The notes under the pieces are model-generated. The model was not told where the DNA came from and ran no database searches. It saw only the letters and a list, made by a program, of their open reading frames with translations. A DNA stretch of 64,000 nt. It comes from Chitinophaga rhizophila. Its GTDB lineage: Bacteria > Bacteroidota > Bacteroidia > Chitinophagales > Chitinophagaceae. The stretch spans positions 1,054,001 through 1,118,000 of the forward strand of contig NZ_JAICCF010000002.1 in assembly GCF_019492185.1 (NCBI RefSeq). Reading direction: 5' to 3'. Positions within the stretch are counted from its first letter, which is position 1; each line of letters begins with the position of its first letter. Shown here piece by piece: positions 53,069 to 62,365 of the stretch. Position numbers and translations under genes: made by a program.

Positions 53069-54715
53069 ATGAACACTTTTCTACAAATACATCCCGGCGA
53101 TAATGTACTGGTTGCCCTGCAGGACCTGCAGCAGGGTACAGAAATCGGGTTTAATGGTTCCACAATTACTTTACTCAAAGACGTTCCCGCTAAACATAAA
53201 TTCATGATCACCGACATACAAACCGGCGATCCTATTACTATGTATGGTGTACTGGTCGGTAAAGCTAATGCGCCTATTCACAAAGGTGAGCTTATCACCA
53301 CCACCAATGTGATACATGATGCAAACGCCTTCCACGAAAAAGAAGGTAACATCGAATGGCAAAAACCTGACGTCAGCAAATGGAAAGACCGCACCTTCAT
53401 GGGTTATCCCCGTAAAGATGGTCAGGTAGGTACCCGTAACTACTGGCTGGTTATTCCCATGGTTTTCTGTGAAAACCGTAACGTCAGCGTCATCAAAACT
53501 GCCTTTGAAAAAGGGCTCGGATTTGCTCCCACTGAAGTATACAATGAACAGGTCCAGGACCTCGTTGCTCTATATAAAAGCGGTAACCTTGACGCTATCA
53601 AGACTTACAAGGCTGCTGCTGTAACAGCCAGCGACAAACGTAATACCGTATTCTCCAACATAGACGGTGTTAAATTCCTCATGCATGAAGGTGGTTGCGG
53701 TGGTACCCGTCAGGACTCAGACGCCCTGTGTGCCCTGCTGGCTGGTTACATACATCATCCGAACGTAGCAGGTGCTACCGTGTTAAGTCTCGGTTGTCAG
53801 CACGCACAGGTATCCATCCTGAAAGATGCCTTGAAGAAGCTGAACCCTGACTTCGATAAACCTGTATTAGTATTTGAACAGCAGAAAAGTAGTTCTGAAT
53901 TTGACATGCTGTCTGACGCTATCAGGGATACCTTCCTGGCACTCGTAGAAGCCGACAAACAAAACCGCCAGCCTAGTCCACTATCCAAACTTGTCATTGG
54001 TCTGGAATGCGGTGGTTCTGATGGTTTCTCCGGCATTTCTGCCAACCCGGCTGTCGGACATACCTCCGACCTTATTGTGGCTTTGGGCGGCGCTTCTATA
54101 CTGTCTGAGTTTCCTGAACTTTGCGGTGTGGAGCAGGAACTGATCAACCGTTGTGTGGAAACTAATACTTCCGACAAGTTTATCCGTATCATGCGGGCAT
54201 ATGAAAGTCAGGCTGAATCCGTAGGCTCAGGTTTCTATATGAATCCTTCTCCGGGAAACATCAAGGACGGCCTTATTACTGATGCCATTAAGTCTGCCGG
54301 TGCAGCTAAAAAAGGCGGTATCTCTCCGGTTGTAGACGTGCTCGATTATACTGAATATGTTACCAAACCAGGCCTTAATCTGCTCTGCACACCTGGTAAC
54401 GACGTTGAATCTACTTCTGCTGAGGTTGGCTCTGGCGCTAACGTTGTACTCTTTACTACAGGCTTAGGTACCCCAACCGGCAACCCGATCGCTCCTGTAG
54501 TAAAACTCGCTACTAATACAAAACTGGCAACCCGTATGCCGGATATCATCGATATTAATACTGGTACTATTATCAGCGGTGAAAAGTCTATCGAACAAAT
54601 GGGCGAAGAAATACTGGAATATGTAATACAAACTGCCAGTGGAGAAGTAAAGACCAAAGCTGAGTTATTGAATCAGGACGACTTTATCCCTTGGAAAAGA
54701 GGTGTAAGCCTGTAA
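53069..54715 (+). CDS. uxaA: Altronate dehydratase
   Basis: The 548-residue product contains a SAF domain at about 1-95 (FLQIHPGDNVLVALQDL, KGELITTTNVIHD) and the UxaA/GarD catalytic part (YPRKDGQVGTRNYWLVIPMVFC, HEGGCGGTRQDSDALCALLAGY, IGLECGGSDGFSGISANPAVG, FTTGLGTPTGNPIAPVVKL). The conserved cysteines suit an iron-dependent lyase. It dehydrates D-altronate to KDG. It is divergent from kduI, across the shared regulatory region. Confidence 0.96.
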   Translation: MNTFLQIHPGDNVLVALQDLQQGTEIGFNGSTITLLKDVPAKHKFMITDIQTGDPITMYGVLVGKANAPIHKGELITTTNVIHDANAFHEKEGNIEWQKPDVSKWKDRTFMGYPRKDGQVGTRNYWLVIPMVFCENRNVSVIKTAFEKGLGFAPTEVYNEQVQDLVALYKSGNLDAIKTYKAAAVTASDKRNTVFSNIDGVKFLMHEGGCGGTRQDSDALCALLAGYIHHPNVAGATVLSLGCQHAQVSILKDALKKLNPDFDKPVLVFEQQKSSSEFDMLSDAIRDTFLALVEADKQNRQPSPLSKLVIGLECGGSDGFSGISANPAVGHTSDLIVALGGASILSEFPELCGVEQELINRCVETNTSDKFIRIMRAYESQAESVGSGFYMNPSPGNIKDGLITDAIKSAGAAKKGGISPVVDVLDYTEYVTKPGLNLLCTPGNDVESTSAEVGSGANVVLFTTGLGTPTGNPIAPVVKLATNTKLATRMPDIIDINTGTIISGEKSIEQMGEEILEYVIQTASGEVKTKAELLNQDDFIPWKRGVSL

Positions 54716-54765
54716 CCAATTGGAACCAGGAATAAAGAATTAAATCTGTAAAGTCTGAAACCAAC

Positions 54766-54807
54766 AAAAGGAGCGGTCCTGATCAATAGATCAGGACCGC
54801 TCCTTTT
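54766..54807. terminator. Bidirectional terminator between uxaA and the MFS gene
   Basis: A perfect 19-bp stem (54766-54784 with 54789-54807) and 4-nt loop sits between the two convergent genes. The A-rich and T-rich stem ends allow it to act in both directions. Confidence 0.9.
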
Positions 54808-54859
54808 GTACACGTCTCTATTTAATTTTGTAATTACAATCTGGTTATTGAGCTGTGAT

Positions 54860-56224
54860 TTATAGTTTCACCTGCTCCATTTTAGGCGCAAAAAGGTGCA
54901 TAATCAGCCATGCCAGCAGGTACATGGATCCACTGATCAGGAATAGTATATTATAGCCTGTACCAATGTTACCCTGCTCTTTATAATAATCCAGCAGATA
55001 GCCGGCAAAGATAGGGAACAGACTTCCGCCGATAGAACCTGCCATACCACCAATACCAACTACAGAACTGACTGCGTATTTAGGGAACATATCTGAAGCT
55101 GTCGTAAAGATATTAGCTGACCATGCCTGATGCGCAGCTGCTGCTAAACTGATCAATGCTACAACTATCCATATATTATTTGTGCTTTTCGCAAACATGA
55201 TCGGTACTACACAAATAGCAAATAATAACATCGATGCCTTACGTGCTTTAAATACCGGCCAGCCTTTTTTAATCAGCCAGGAGGAAAGATATCCACCTCC
55301 GATACTACCAATTGTAGTCGCTGTATAAATCACAAATAACTGCAGATTAGGCTTCTTGAAATCAAGATTGAAAGTAGTGGCAAAGTAAGAAGGCAACCAG
55401 AAGAGGAAGAACCACCAGATTGGATCTGTCAGCATCTTACCAAATACAAAAGCCCAGGTCTGTTTTACGCCTAACAGTTTCTTCCAGCTTACGCTCTTCT
55501 TTTCAGGTGGAGTATTGGCTGAAGCTACCGCCGCTGCTGTTACCGGCTTAATTCCATCGGGCAACTCTCCTGCAGGACGCACCGGCTGTTCTTCATCGCT
55601 ATGGATATAATCATATTCTGCCTGTGTCAACTTCTTATGGCGCGCAGGAATCTCGTACATAACGATCCAAAATACCAGCCATACAAAACCCACTATACCG
55701 GTCCATATAAAGGCGTGTTCCCATCCATAGTTACCTGCCAGCCATGGCACTACTATCGGGGCAATTACGGCCCCTATATTAGCACCTGAATTGAATATAC
55801 CTGTTGCCAGGGCACGTTCCTTTTTAGGAAACCATTCTGCTACTGATTTTATCGCTACAGGAAAGTTACCGGATTCACCCAGTCCCAGAAATACACGCGC
55901 AACTCCAAAACCGAAGGTTGTCTTCGCTAATGCATGTCCCATCGCTGCTATACTCCATACTACAATGGACCATATATAGCCCATCTTCGTACCAATCTTA
56001 TCTACCAATCTGCCAAATAATAACAATCCTATTGCATATGCAGCTGCGAATGCTGACATCATGCCACCAAAATCCTTCTCTGTCCATTCAAATTGATCTG
56101 ATAATATAGGCTTCAGCAAACCAATGACCTGACGGTCTATATAGTTAATAGTCGTTGCAAAAAAGAGCAATGCACAAATGCGCCAGCGATATTTGCCAAT
56201 TGTAGTGGAATCCATGCCTTTCAT
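54860..56224 (-). CDS. MFS transporter, hexuronate/sugar-acid family
   Basis: The 454-residue protein has 12 membrane helices and the anion:cation symporter-type opening FFATTINYIDRQVIGLLKP, RLVDKIGTKMGY and RVFLGLGESGNFPVAIKSVAEWFPKKERALATG. These resemble ExuT-type galacturonate/glucuronate transporters. A hydrophilic loop of about 50 residues lies between helices 6 and 7. Its own promoter carries the LacI-type operator, and it lies downstream of the uxaBC-kdgK-eda operon, consistent with galacturonate uptake. Confidence 0.9.
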   Translation of the reverse strand: MKGMDSTTIGKYRWRICALLFFATTINYIDRQVIGLLKPILSDQFEWTEKDFGGMMSAFAAAYAIGLLLFGRLVDKIGTKMGYIWSIVVWSIAAMGHALAKTTFGFGVARVFLGLGESGNFPVAIKSVAEWFPKKERALATGIFNSGANIGAVIAPIVVPWLAGNYGWEHAFIWTGIVGFVWLVFWIVMYEIPARHKKLTQAEYDYIHSDEEQPVRPAGELPDGIKPVTAAAVASANTPPEKKSVSWKKLLGVKQTWAFVFGKMLTDPIWWFFLFWLPSYFATTFNLDFKKPNLQLFVIYTATTIGSIGGGYLSSWLIKKGWPVFKARKASMLLFAICVVPIMFAKSTNNIWIVVALISLAAAAHQAWSANIFTTASDMFPKYAVSSVVGIGGMAGSIGGSLFPIFAGYLLDYYKEQGNIGTGYNILFLISGSMYLLAWLIMHLFAPKMEQVKL

Positions 56225-56245
56225 TTTGGAATTTATAAAGTGTTA

Positions 56246-56286
56246 TCAATTTACAACACTCTGATGAATTATGCAAACGTTTGCAT
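56246..56286 (-). promoter_or_regulatory. MFS gene promoter with LacI-type operator over the -33 element
   Basis: The 16-bp perfect palindrome ATGCAAACGTTTGCAT (56271-56286) contains a minus-strand TTTG (56274-56277). After a 20-bp spacer follows TAAATTGA (56246-56253) as a weak -7. The arrangement is the same as at kduI. Confidence 0.75.
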
Positions 56287-56379
56287 ATAATACTATTGCT
56301 TATACTGCCTGCATATGTAATCTATATCATAAATGTTTTTGAAACCTATTAGAAATCAGGACGTCATATATAACCCTGT

Positions 56380-57042
56380 TCAGGATACTTCCTGAATCAG
56401 CTTAACCAGACTGGTTAACTGTGTCTTCAATGCTGCCCAATCCTTCCTGTCTATCAACTCCTTATTCAGCAGGTTGGAGCCCATACCGACACATACCACG
56501 CCGGCATCCAGCCACGATTTGATACTTTCTTTAGTAGGCTCTACGCCTCCTGTAGGCATAAATTTCATCTTAGGAAATAATGGCTTGATCGCCTTTACAA
56601 AACCTGGCCCCAGCACATTGCCTGGAAACAACTTCGTCAACGGCGCTTCATATCTTTCTGCCACTGCTATTTCAGATGGCGTCATACATCCTGGTATCCA
56701 AACAATGTTCTTTTCACTGCAGCGCTCTGCCACAGCGGTATCAATAATCGGACTAACTATAAAATCAGCACCTTCGCCTGCAAATACCGTCACATCTTCT
56801 GCCACTTTAATCGTACCTATACCCAGGTACATGTCTGGCATTGCTGACAACTTATGCGCACGCATTGCTGAAAAATTACGCTTCGCATTTGCACCACGGT
56901 TTGTGAACTCAAACACTCTGATACCTGCATCATAGCAGGCCTGTAATACCTGTATACACACTTCGGCATCATCATGGTAAAATACAGGTATTGCTTTACT
57001 ACGCTCAAATGCTGCAATGATCTCTGCTGCTGGTACTGCCAT
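56380..57042 (-). CDS. eda: KDPG aldolase (2-dehydro-3-deoxyphosphogluconate aldolase)
   Basis: The 220-residue class I aldolase has an N-terminal VFYHDDAEVCIQVLQACYDAG, FEFTNRGANA, the region GIGTIKVAEDVTVFAGEGADFIVSP, the Schiff-base Lys in TKLFPGNVLGPGF, and MPTGGVEPT near the end. It cleaves KDPG to pyruvate and glyceraldehyde-3-phosphate. The gene is the last of the uxaB-uxaC-kdgK-eda operon, only 2 bp after kdgK. Confidence 0.95.
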   Translation of the reverse strand: MAVPAAEIIAAFERSKAIPVFYHDDAEVCIQVLQACYDAGIRVFEFTNRGANAKRNFSAMRAHKLSAMPDMYLGIGTIKVAEDVTVFAGEGADFIVSPIIDTAVAERCSEKNIVWIPGCMTPSEIAVAERYEAPLTKLFPGNVLGPGFVKAIKPLFPKMKFMPTGGVEPTKESIKSWLDAGVVCVGMGSNLLNKELIDRKDWAALKTQLTSLVKLIQEVS

Positions 57043-57044
57043 AT

Positions 57045-58043
57045 CTAAATCAGTTTTAAAATGTCTGCTTTATCTGTTAAATTAAAATCTCCTTTCAGGA
57101 ACAACTTGGACCAAGCTGCGGCTGCTGCAAATGATATAGTCTGCTGCGCGTCCATTCCGCTTACCTGTGCATGTATCAGCCCTGCCATGAAGCTATCTCC
57201 GCTACCAACACGGTCAACCACTTCATTTGTTTCATACTGCTTTGATACCTTCATCGCTCCCCCTTCATACCATGTAGCATAGTATAGATTATGGGTAAAT
57301 GCATTAGAGAACCTGAAGGTAAATGCTACCTGTTTACAACGGGGAAACTTCTCCGTGATCTCTTTTGAAACGGCTGCTGCCTCTGCCAGATAAGTTTCTT
57401 TAGTGGCTGTCTCAAGCGCTACTGTATTCAGGCTGGTGTCCAGCATCTGATGCGCTGCCCATATATTTCCCATCACCACATCACAATACTGCACCAGTTC
57501 AGGCATTACTGCAAATGGCTGTTTACCATACTGCCACAATTTACTACGATAGTTCAGGTCTGTCGATATCTTTAATCCTTTCCTGGAGGCCGCTTCCAGC
57601 ACCTCTTTACAAATGATGGCAGTATCCTCATTCAATGCTGGTGTAAGCGCGCTCCAATGGAACCATTCGGCATCTCCTAACAGACTATCCCAGTCTACTG
57701 TACCAGGTTGCAGCTGACTAAATGAAGAATATTTCCTATCGTATACTACTCCTGCATTTTTCAGATCTGTTCCTTGCTCCAGGTAATAGATCCCGATGCG
57801 GTCTCCTCCTTTCAGCATCCGGTCTGTCGATATACCCAGCGCTTCCAGTTGCTCCAGCACCTGTGTGGCGAGACCATTATCCGGCGCTTTGCTGATATAG
57901 GCTACCGGCGTACCCCAGCGTGCCAGCGCTGCTGCTACATTAGCTTCTGCACCGCCTACATATAATGCTGCGCTGTGATTATTCCATTCCGGTGATAAGC
58001 GCAATAATATTTCTCCAAATGAAATTACTTTAACTGGCTTCAT
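57045..58043 (-). CDS. kdgK: 2-keto-3-deoxygluconate kinase (PfkB family)
   Basis: The 332-residue product is a ribokinase-type enzyme with FGEILLRLSPEWNN, VGGAEANVAAALARWG at about 29-44 and the ATP/catalytic motif DRVGSGDSFMAGLIHA near 277-292. The KDG specificity is inferred from its place between uxaC and eda, since PfkB kinases are hard to separate by sequence alone. It phosphorylates KDG to KDPG, the substrate of the aldolase directly downstream. Confidence 0.92.
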   Translation of the reverse strand: MKPVKVISFGEILLRLSPEWNNHSAALYVGGAEANVAAALARWGTPVAYISKAPDNGLATQVLEQLEALGISTDRMLKGGDRIGIYYLEQGTDLKNAGVVYDRKYSSFSQLQPGTVDWDSLLGDAEWFHWSALTPALNEDTAIICKEVLEAASRKGLKISTDLNYRSKLWQYGKQPFAVMPELVQYCDVVMGNIWAAHQMLDTSLNTVALETATKETYLAEAAAVSKEITEKFPRCKQVAFTFRFSNAFTHNLYYATWYEGGAMKVSKQYETNEVVDRVGSGDSFMAGLIHAQVSGMDAQQTISFAAAAAWSKLFLKGDFNLTDKADILKLI

Positions 58044-58058
58044 GATGTTTGTTAGGGT

Positions 58059-59453
58059 CTAAAATCCGAAATACGATCTGGCGTTATTATAACTGATGTC
58101 CTGCACCATTTTCCCCAGCCATTTTATATCTGCCGGCAGTTCTCCATTCTCGACATCATTACCAATGAGGTTACACAAAATACGGCGAAAATACTCATGC
58201 CGGGAGTAGGAAAGAAAACTTCTCGAATCTGTGAGCATACCTACAAATCTGCTCAGTAATCCCATATTGCTGAGGGCATTCATCTGCTTCTCCATCCCAT
58301 CTTTCTGATCCAGGAACCACCAACCAGAACCAAACTGCATCTTGCCTGGTACTGTGCCATCCTGGAAGTTGCCAATCATCGTTGCAAATACCTCATTATA
58401 GGCTGGATTCAGATTGTATACCACTGTCTTCGCCAGTTTATCCTTTTTATCAAGCCTGTCAAAGAATACAGACATTGCCTGCGCTACCTGCCAGTCGCCG
58501 ATAGAGTCTACTCCTGCGTCTGCTCCGATACGTCCCAGCAACCGGCTGTTATTGTTACGTATCGCTCCAATGTGAAACTGCTGTGCCCAGCCCCGTTCAT
58601 GATGCCATTCACAGATGAAATGTAAGGTACCTGCCTTAAATGCATCTGCTTCTTCCGGCGTAAGCGGCTGTCCTTTGCGTAGTTTTGTATATGCCGCAGC
58701 TAACCCCTCTTCGGTAAAATTGCCTGCGTAAAATGTGCTTAATCCATGATCTGCAAGCCGACAGCCATTCTCATGAAAGTAATCATGCCGGCTACGTAAG
58801 GCGGCAATAAACTGACTATAAGTATCCGTGTTTGTACCTGCTGCTGCGCCCAGCTTATCTGCATAGGCATTGAAGCCTGCCACATCCTCTACTCCTACAG
58901 CTTTATCAGGCCTGAATGTCGGTAGTACGCGTACATTAAAACCTGCTTGCAGAATGGCGCTATGATGTTCTAGTGAATCACAGGGATCATCTGTTGTACA
59001 CAAGGTGTCTACTTTAAAATGTTTCAACAATGCCTGGGTAGTCCATTGCTGCAACTGTTCATTACAATGCTGATAGATCCATTCGGCACTATCGCCATCC
59101 AGTAACTGCTTTACGCCGAATGGATTCAGCAGTTCCATATGCGTCCAATGGTATAATGGATTACGCATCGTATAAGGTACCGTTTCCGCCCAGCGTCTGA
59201 ATTTAGTATAGTCATCTGCACTGCCGGTAATATCATCTTCCGATATCCCGTTTGCCCGCATTGCACGCCACTTGTAATGATCGCCCTTCAGCCACATCGC
59301 TGTCAGGTTTTCAAACTGACGGTTAGCTGCAATTTCATCAGGAGGCAGGTGATTATGATAATCGATGACGGGCATCTCTTTTGCATAATCGTGGAATAAT
59401 TGTCTGGCTGTCTCTGTCTGTAACAGAAAGTCAGCATCTAAGAATTGTTTCAT
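58059..59453 (-). CDS. uxaC: Uronate isomerase (glucuronate/galacturonate isomerase)
   Basis: The 464-residue product is near the usual 470. It is an amidohydrolase-fold enzyme with the metal motif MPVIDYHNHLPPDEIAANR at about 29-47, DHYKWRAMRANGI, CTTDDPCDSLEHH and a C-terminal RFVGMLTDSRSFLSYSRHEYFRR. It converts D-galacturonate to D-tagaturonate (or glucuronate to fructuronate). Because no uxuA/uxuB genes are near, the galacturonate branch is the likely role. It lies 15 bp after uxaB and 15 bp before kdgK. Confidence 0.96.
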   Translation of the reverse strand: MKQFLDADFLLQTETARQLFHDYAKEMPVIDYHNHLPPDEIAANRQFENLTAMWLKGDHYKWRAMRANGISEDDITGSADDYTKFRRWAETVPYTMRNPLYHWTHMELLNPFGVKQLLDGDSAEWIYQHCNEQLQQWTTQALLKHFKVDTLCTTDDPCDSLEHHSAILQAGFNVRVLPTFRPDKAVGVEDVAGFNAYADKLGAAAGTNTDTYSQFIAALRSRHDYFHENGCRLADHGLSTFYAGNFTEEGLAAAYTKLRKGQPLTPEEADAFKAGTLHFICEWHHERGWAQQFHIGAIRNNNSRLLGRIGADAGVDSIGDWQVAQAMSVFFDRLDKKDKLAKTVVYNLNPAYNEVFATMIGNFQDGTVPGKMQFGSGWWFLDQKDGMEKQMNALSNMGLLSRFVGMLTDSRSFLSYSRHEYFRRILCNLIGNDVENGELPADIKWLGKMVQDISYNNARSYFGF

Positions 59454-59468
59454 AAACGTGCTGGTTCC

Positions 59469-60974
59469 TTATAATACTTTACTATAGCTGTCTGCATATG
59501 CTTTCACTCCTTCCTGTAACATCCCCTGCAGATGGGCCGCTACTGCTTCTGCAAAACCTGGTATCTGTGAAAGATCTGCTTCCCATAAACGGCGGTCTGC
59601 ACACACTGCCTGTACCATGTCTGCTACCGCTGCCCCTCCTCTGCCGGTGACTTCCGTCCAGTAAGTGGCAAATATGCCTATATTATCATCGGTAATAGTA
59701 TAGCTCTCCTGCTCACGCTGACCCGCATATTGACCGTTCTCCACCTTTTGTGGCCGCAGGAACAATAACATCGCTGCGAAGCCCAGACACATACTGGCTG
59801 GCAATGCTTCAAATTGCTCATAATAACGCACAATAGTACGTACGTTCCGGGCATTCATCTTCATGCTCTCCTGAAAGGTGATGCTCAGTAACTTATGCGC
59901 TATATTCGGATTGGAAAAACGATCTAGTACATCTTCTGCGAATGCAGGCGCATGCGGACAAATATCCTTTATCGTTGGTAATATTTCTTCAATGATAACA
60001 GTACGAAAGAAGGACCGCATATAACTGTCTTCCATACATTCTACTACTGTATTCATACCACTCAGATAGCCCAGCGGCACAGATATCGTATGACTACCAT
60101 TCAGAATACGCAGCTTCTGTTCGCGGAACGGTGTTATATCCGGGGCAATCAACATCCGGTTATCTGCCTGATGAAAACCTAATTTATCCTTTACTCGCTC
60201 ATCTCCTTCTATCGCCCATAATAAATAAGGTTCTGTGTCTATCCACAGCCCATCTGTATAACCAGCTTTCTCCTGCAATGTTGACAGATCTTTCGGTTTA
60301 CCAGGCACAATCCTGTCTACCAGCGAACTACAAAAATGATTGTCATTCTCTAACCACTGTACAAAGTTTGCCGGCAATTTATTATATGCTGCCAGTTTCA
60401 GCACAATCTCTTTCAACAGCTGCCCGTTGTTCACCACCAACTCTGTAGGTACAATCACAAAACCTGTATGAGATGCTCCCTTGAAATACTGGAAACGCTC
60501 CCACAGTATGGCCAGCAGCTTTCCAGGAAATGATACCGGCACACCGTCTATCCCCTCTTCTACATACTGGATACCTACTTCGGTCGTATTTGATACAATT
60601 GTCTGCAACGTTGGCTGCCTTACTGCCTTTAATATGTTATCCCATTCTGCATTCGATTGCAGAACCCTGCTAATAGCAGCATTCACCAGCACCTGATTCA
60701 CCAGTTCTCCCTGGGCAATACCCTTTATATTGGTTGTGAACAGATTATCCTGACTGCCAAATTCTGTTGTATCTCCGCCGGTAGATTTTACCACCACAAT
60801 TCTTCCCTGGTAAATACCTTGCTTATTTGCTTTATCTACCAGATAATCAACCAGTCCTCTCAATAATACACCAGTTCCAAACTGTAAGATTCGCTCAGGA
60901 TAATTAAAATAGCTCTCAGACACTCCCAGTTCCGGATGCTGCAATACATGAGCCTTATTTAAAATAGGTAACAT
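59469..60974 (-). CDS. uxaB: Tagaturonate reductase (altronate oxidoreductase)
   Basis: The 501-residue product belongs to the mannitol dehydrogenase family. The Rossmann part has ERILQFGTGVLLRGLVDYLVD and VVKSTGG, and the C-terminal part LRILNGSHTISVPLGYLSGM with catalytic Asn/His. VDRIVPGKP is also family-typical. It reduces tagaturonate with NADH to altronate, the substrate of UxaA. It is the first gene of the operon; no LacI-type palindrome is visible immediately upstream. Confidence 0.95.
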   Translation of the reverse strand: MLPILNKAHVLQHPELGVSESYFNYPERILQFGTGVLLRGLVDYLVDKANKQGIYQGRIVVVKSTGGDTTEFGSQDNLFTTNIKGIAQGELVNQVLVNAAISRVLQSNAEWDNILKAVRQPTLQTIVSNTTEVGIQYVEEGIDGVPVSFPGKLLAILWERFQYFKGASHTGFVIVPTELVVNNGQLLKEIVLKLAAYNKLPANFVQWLENDNHFCSSLVDRIVPGKPKDLSTLQEKAGYTDGLWIDTEPYLLWAIEGDERVKDKLGFHQADNRMLIAPDITPFREQKLRILNGSHTISVPLGYLSGMNTVVECMEDSYMRSFFRTVIIEEILPTIKDICPHAPAFAEDVLDRFSNPNIAHKLLSITFQESMKMNARNVRTIVRYYEQFEALPASMCLGFAAMLLFLRPQKVENGQYAGQREQESYTITDDNIGIFATYWTEVTGRGGAAVADMVQAVCADRRLWEADLSQIPGFAEAVAAHLQGMLQEGVKAYADSYSKVL

Positions 60975-61126
60975 ATTAGTGTTTTTAATAAACGCAGAAC
61001 TCTGAACATTAAATATAAAACGAATCCCTGATAGTCCATAGCCCTTATCCTATCCATCGAAAAGTTTTAATCTTTCCCATTCGTGTCATAATATTCCCCC
61101 GGGGGAGGTGTCTCGACTAAAATCAG

Positions 61127-61134
61127 TAATTTTG
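61127..61134 (+). promoter_or_regulatory. Predicted -7 element of mnmA
   Basis: TAATTTTG matches TAnnTTTG exactly and lies 20 bp before the mnmA ATG. No clear -33 TTTG is present. A perfect 10-bp GC palindrome, CCCCCGGGGG, lies 21 bp upstream (61096-61105). Confidence 0.5.
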
Positions 61135-61153
61135 CACTCTTAATATTTTAACA

Positions 61154-62254
61154 ATGAGCAGACATGGCAAAGTTCTGGTAGCAATGAGCGGCGGTATTGA
61201 TAGTACCGTTACCGCACTGATGCTCCATGAACAGGGGTATGAAGTGGTGGGTATCACCATGAAAACCTGGGACTATGCATCTGCCGGCTCCAGCAAAAAA
61301 GAAACCGGGTGCTGCAACCTGGATTCCTTTAATGATGCCCGTGCAGCTGCCGTACATCACGGTTTTCCTCACTTCGTGCTTGATATAAGAGACGAGTTCG
61401 GGGATTTTGTTATTAATAACTTTGTTGACGAATATATAGCAGGTCGCACACCTAATCCTTGCGTTCTGTGCAATACCCATATAAAATGGCGTGCGCTGAT
61501 GAAGCGTGCTGATGCCATGGATTGTGCCTTTATTGCAACAGGACACTACGCACAGATCAGGCAACAGGACGACCGTCATGTACTCAGCAAAGGTATTGAT
61601 GAACTGAAAGATCAAAGCTACGTTTTATGGGGCTTACAACAGGATGTGCTTGCACGTACCCTGCTGCCCCTGGGTAAATACCGCAAAACTGAAATCCGCC
61701 AGATGGCATTCGATTTCGGATATCCCGAACTGGCAAAGAAAGCAGAAAGCTATGAAATCTGCTTCGTACCTGACAATGACTACCGCGGTTTCCTTAAGCG
61801 TAAAGTCGATGGCCTGGAAGAACAGGTCAATGGCGGTAATTTCGTCCTGAGAGACGGCACTATCGTTGGTCATCATAAAGGCTATCCTTTCTATACTATC
61901 GGACAACGTAAAGGACTGGACATTGCCTTAGGCCGCCCGGTATTTGTTACGGAAATCATCCCCGAAACAAACACCGTTGTATTAGGTAACGAAGATGAAC
62001 TGAACAGGAATGAGATGACTGTAGGTGGTATCAACCTTATCAAATACGATCACATCCCTGAAGGTATGGAAGCCATTACCAAAATCCGTTACAAAGATAA
62101 AGGTGCACTGAGCAACCTGTATAATGGAAACGGACAGGTAAAAGTGAACTTTTACGAACATGTAAAAGGAATTGCTCCCGGACAATCAGCCGTTTTCTAT
62201 GAAGGCGATGATGTAATTGCAGGGGGCATTATTCAACGAAGCGTATTGCAGTAA
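61154..62254 (+). CDS. mnmA: tRNA-specific 2-thiouridylase MnmA
   Basis: The 366-residue product has the PP-loop AMSGGIDSTVTALML at about 10-24, the catalytic Cys pair in TPNPCVLCNTHIKW (about 98-111) and SYEICFVPDNDY (about 197-208), and GHYAQ. The C-terminal part (FYTIGQRKGLDIALGRPVFV and PGQSAVFYEGDDVIAGG) matches the MnmA barrel domains. It sulphurates U34 of Glu, Gln and Lys tRNAs. It is transcribed alone, divergent from the uxaB operon. Confidence 0.97.
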   Translation: MSRHGKVLVAMSGGIDSTVTALMLHEQGYEVVGITMKTWDYASAGSSKKETGCCNLDSFNDARAAAVHHGFPHFVLDIRDEFGDFVINNFVDEYIAGRTPNPCVLCNTHIKWRALMKRADAMDCAFIATGHYAQIRQQDDRHVLSKGIDELKDQSYVLWGLQQDVLARTLLPLGKYRKTEIRQMAFDFGYPELAKKAESYEICFVPDNDYRGFLKRKVDGLEEQVNGGNFVLRDGTIVGHHKGYPFYTIGQRKGLDIALGRPVFVTEIIPETNTVVLGNEDELNRNEMTVGGINLIKYDHIPEGMEAITKIRYKDKGALSNLYNGNGQVKVNFYEHVKGIAPGQSAVFYEGDDVIAGGIIQRSVLQ

Positions 62255-62263
62255 CAATGCTTC

Positions 62264-62318
62264 ATCATATAAAGGGGAAGGGCTGATCATATTGATCAGC
62301 CCTTCCCCTTTATATGAT
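62264..62318. terminator. Very long bidirectional terminator hairpin
   Basis: A perfect 26-bp stem (62264-62289 with 62293-62318) with a 3-nt loop sits between convergent mnmA and the lipoprotein gene. It is much longer than a typical terminator stem. Confidence 0.88.
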
Positions 62319-62365
62319 CTTCTCGTAAGCAGAAAGCAGATGTATTATACCTTACCCACCACATA

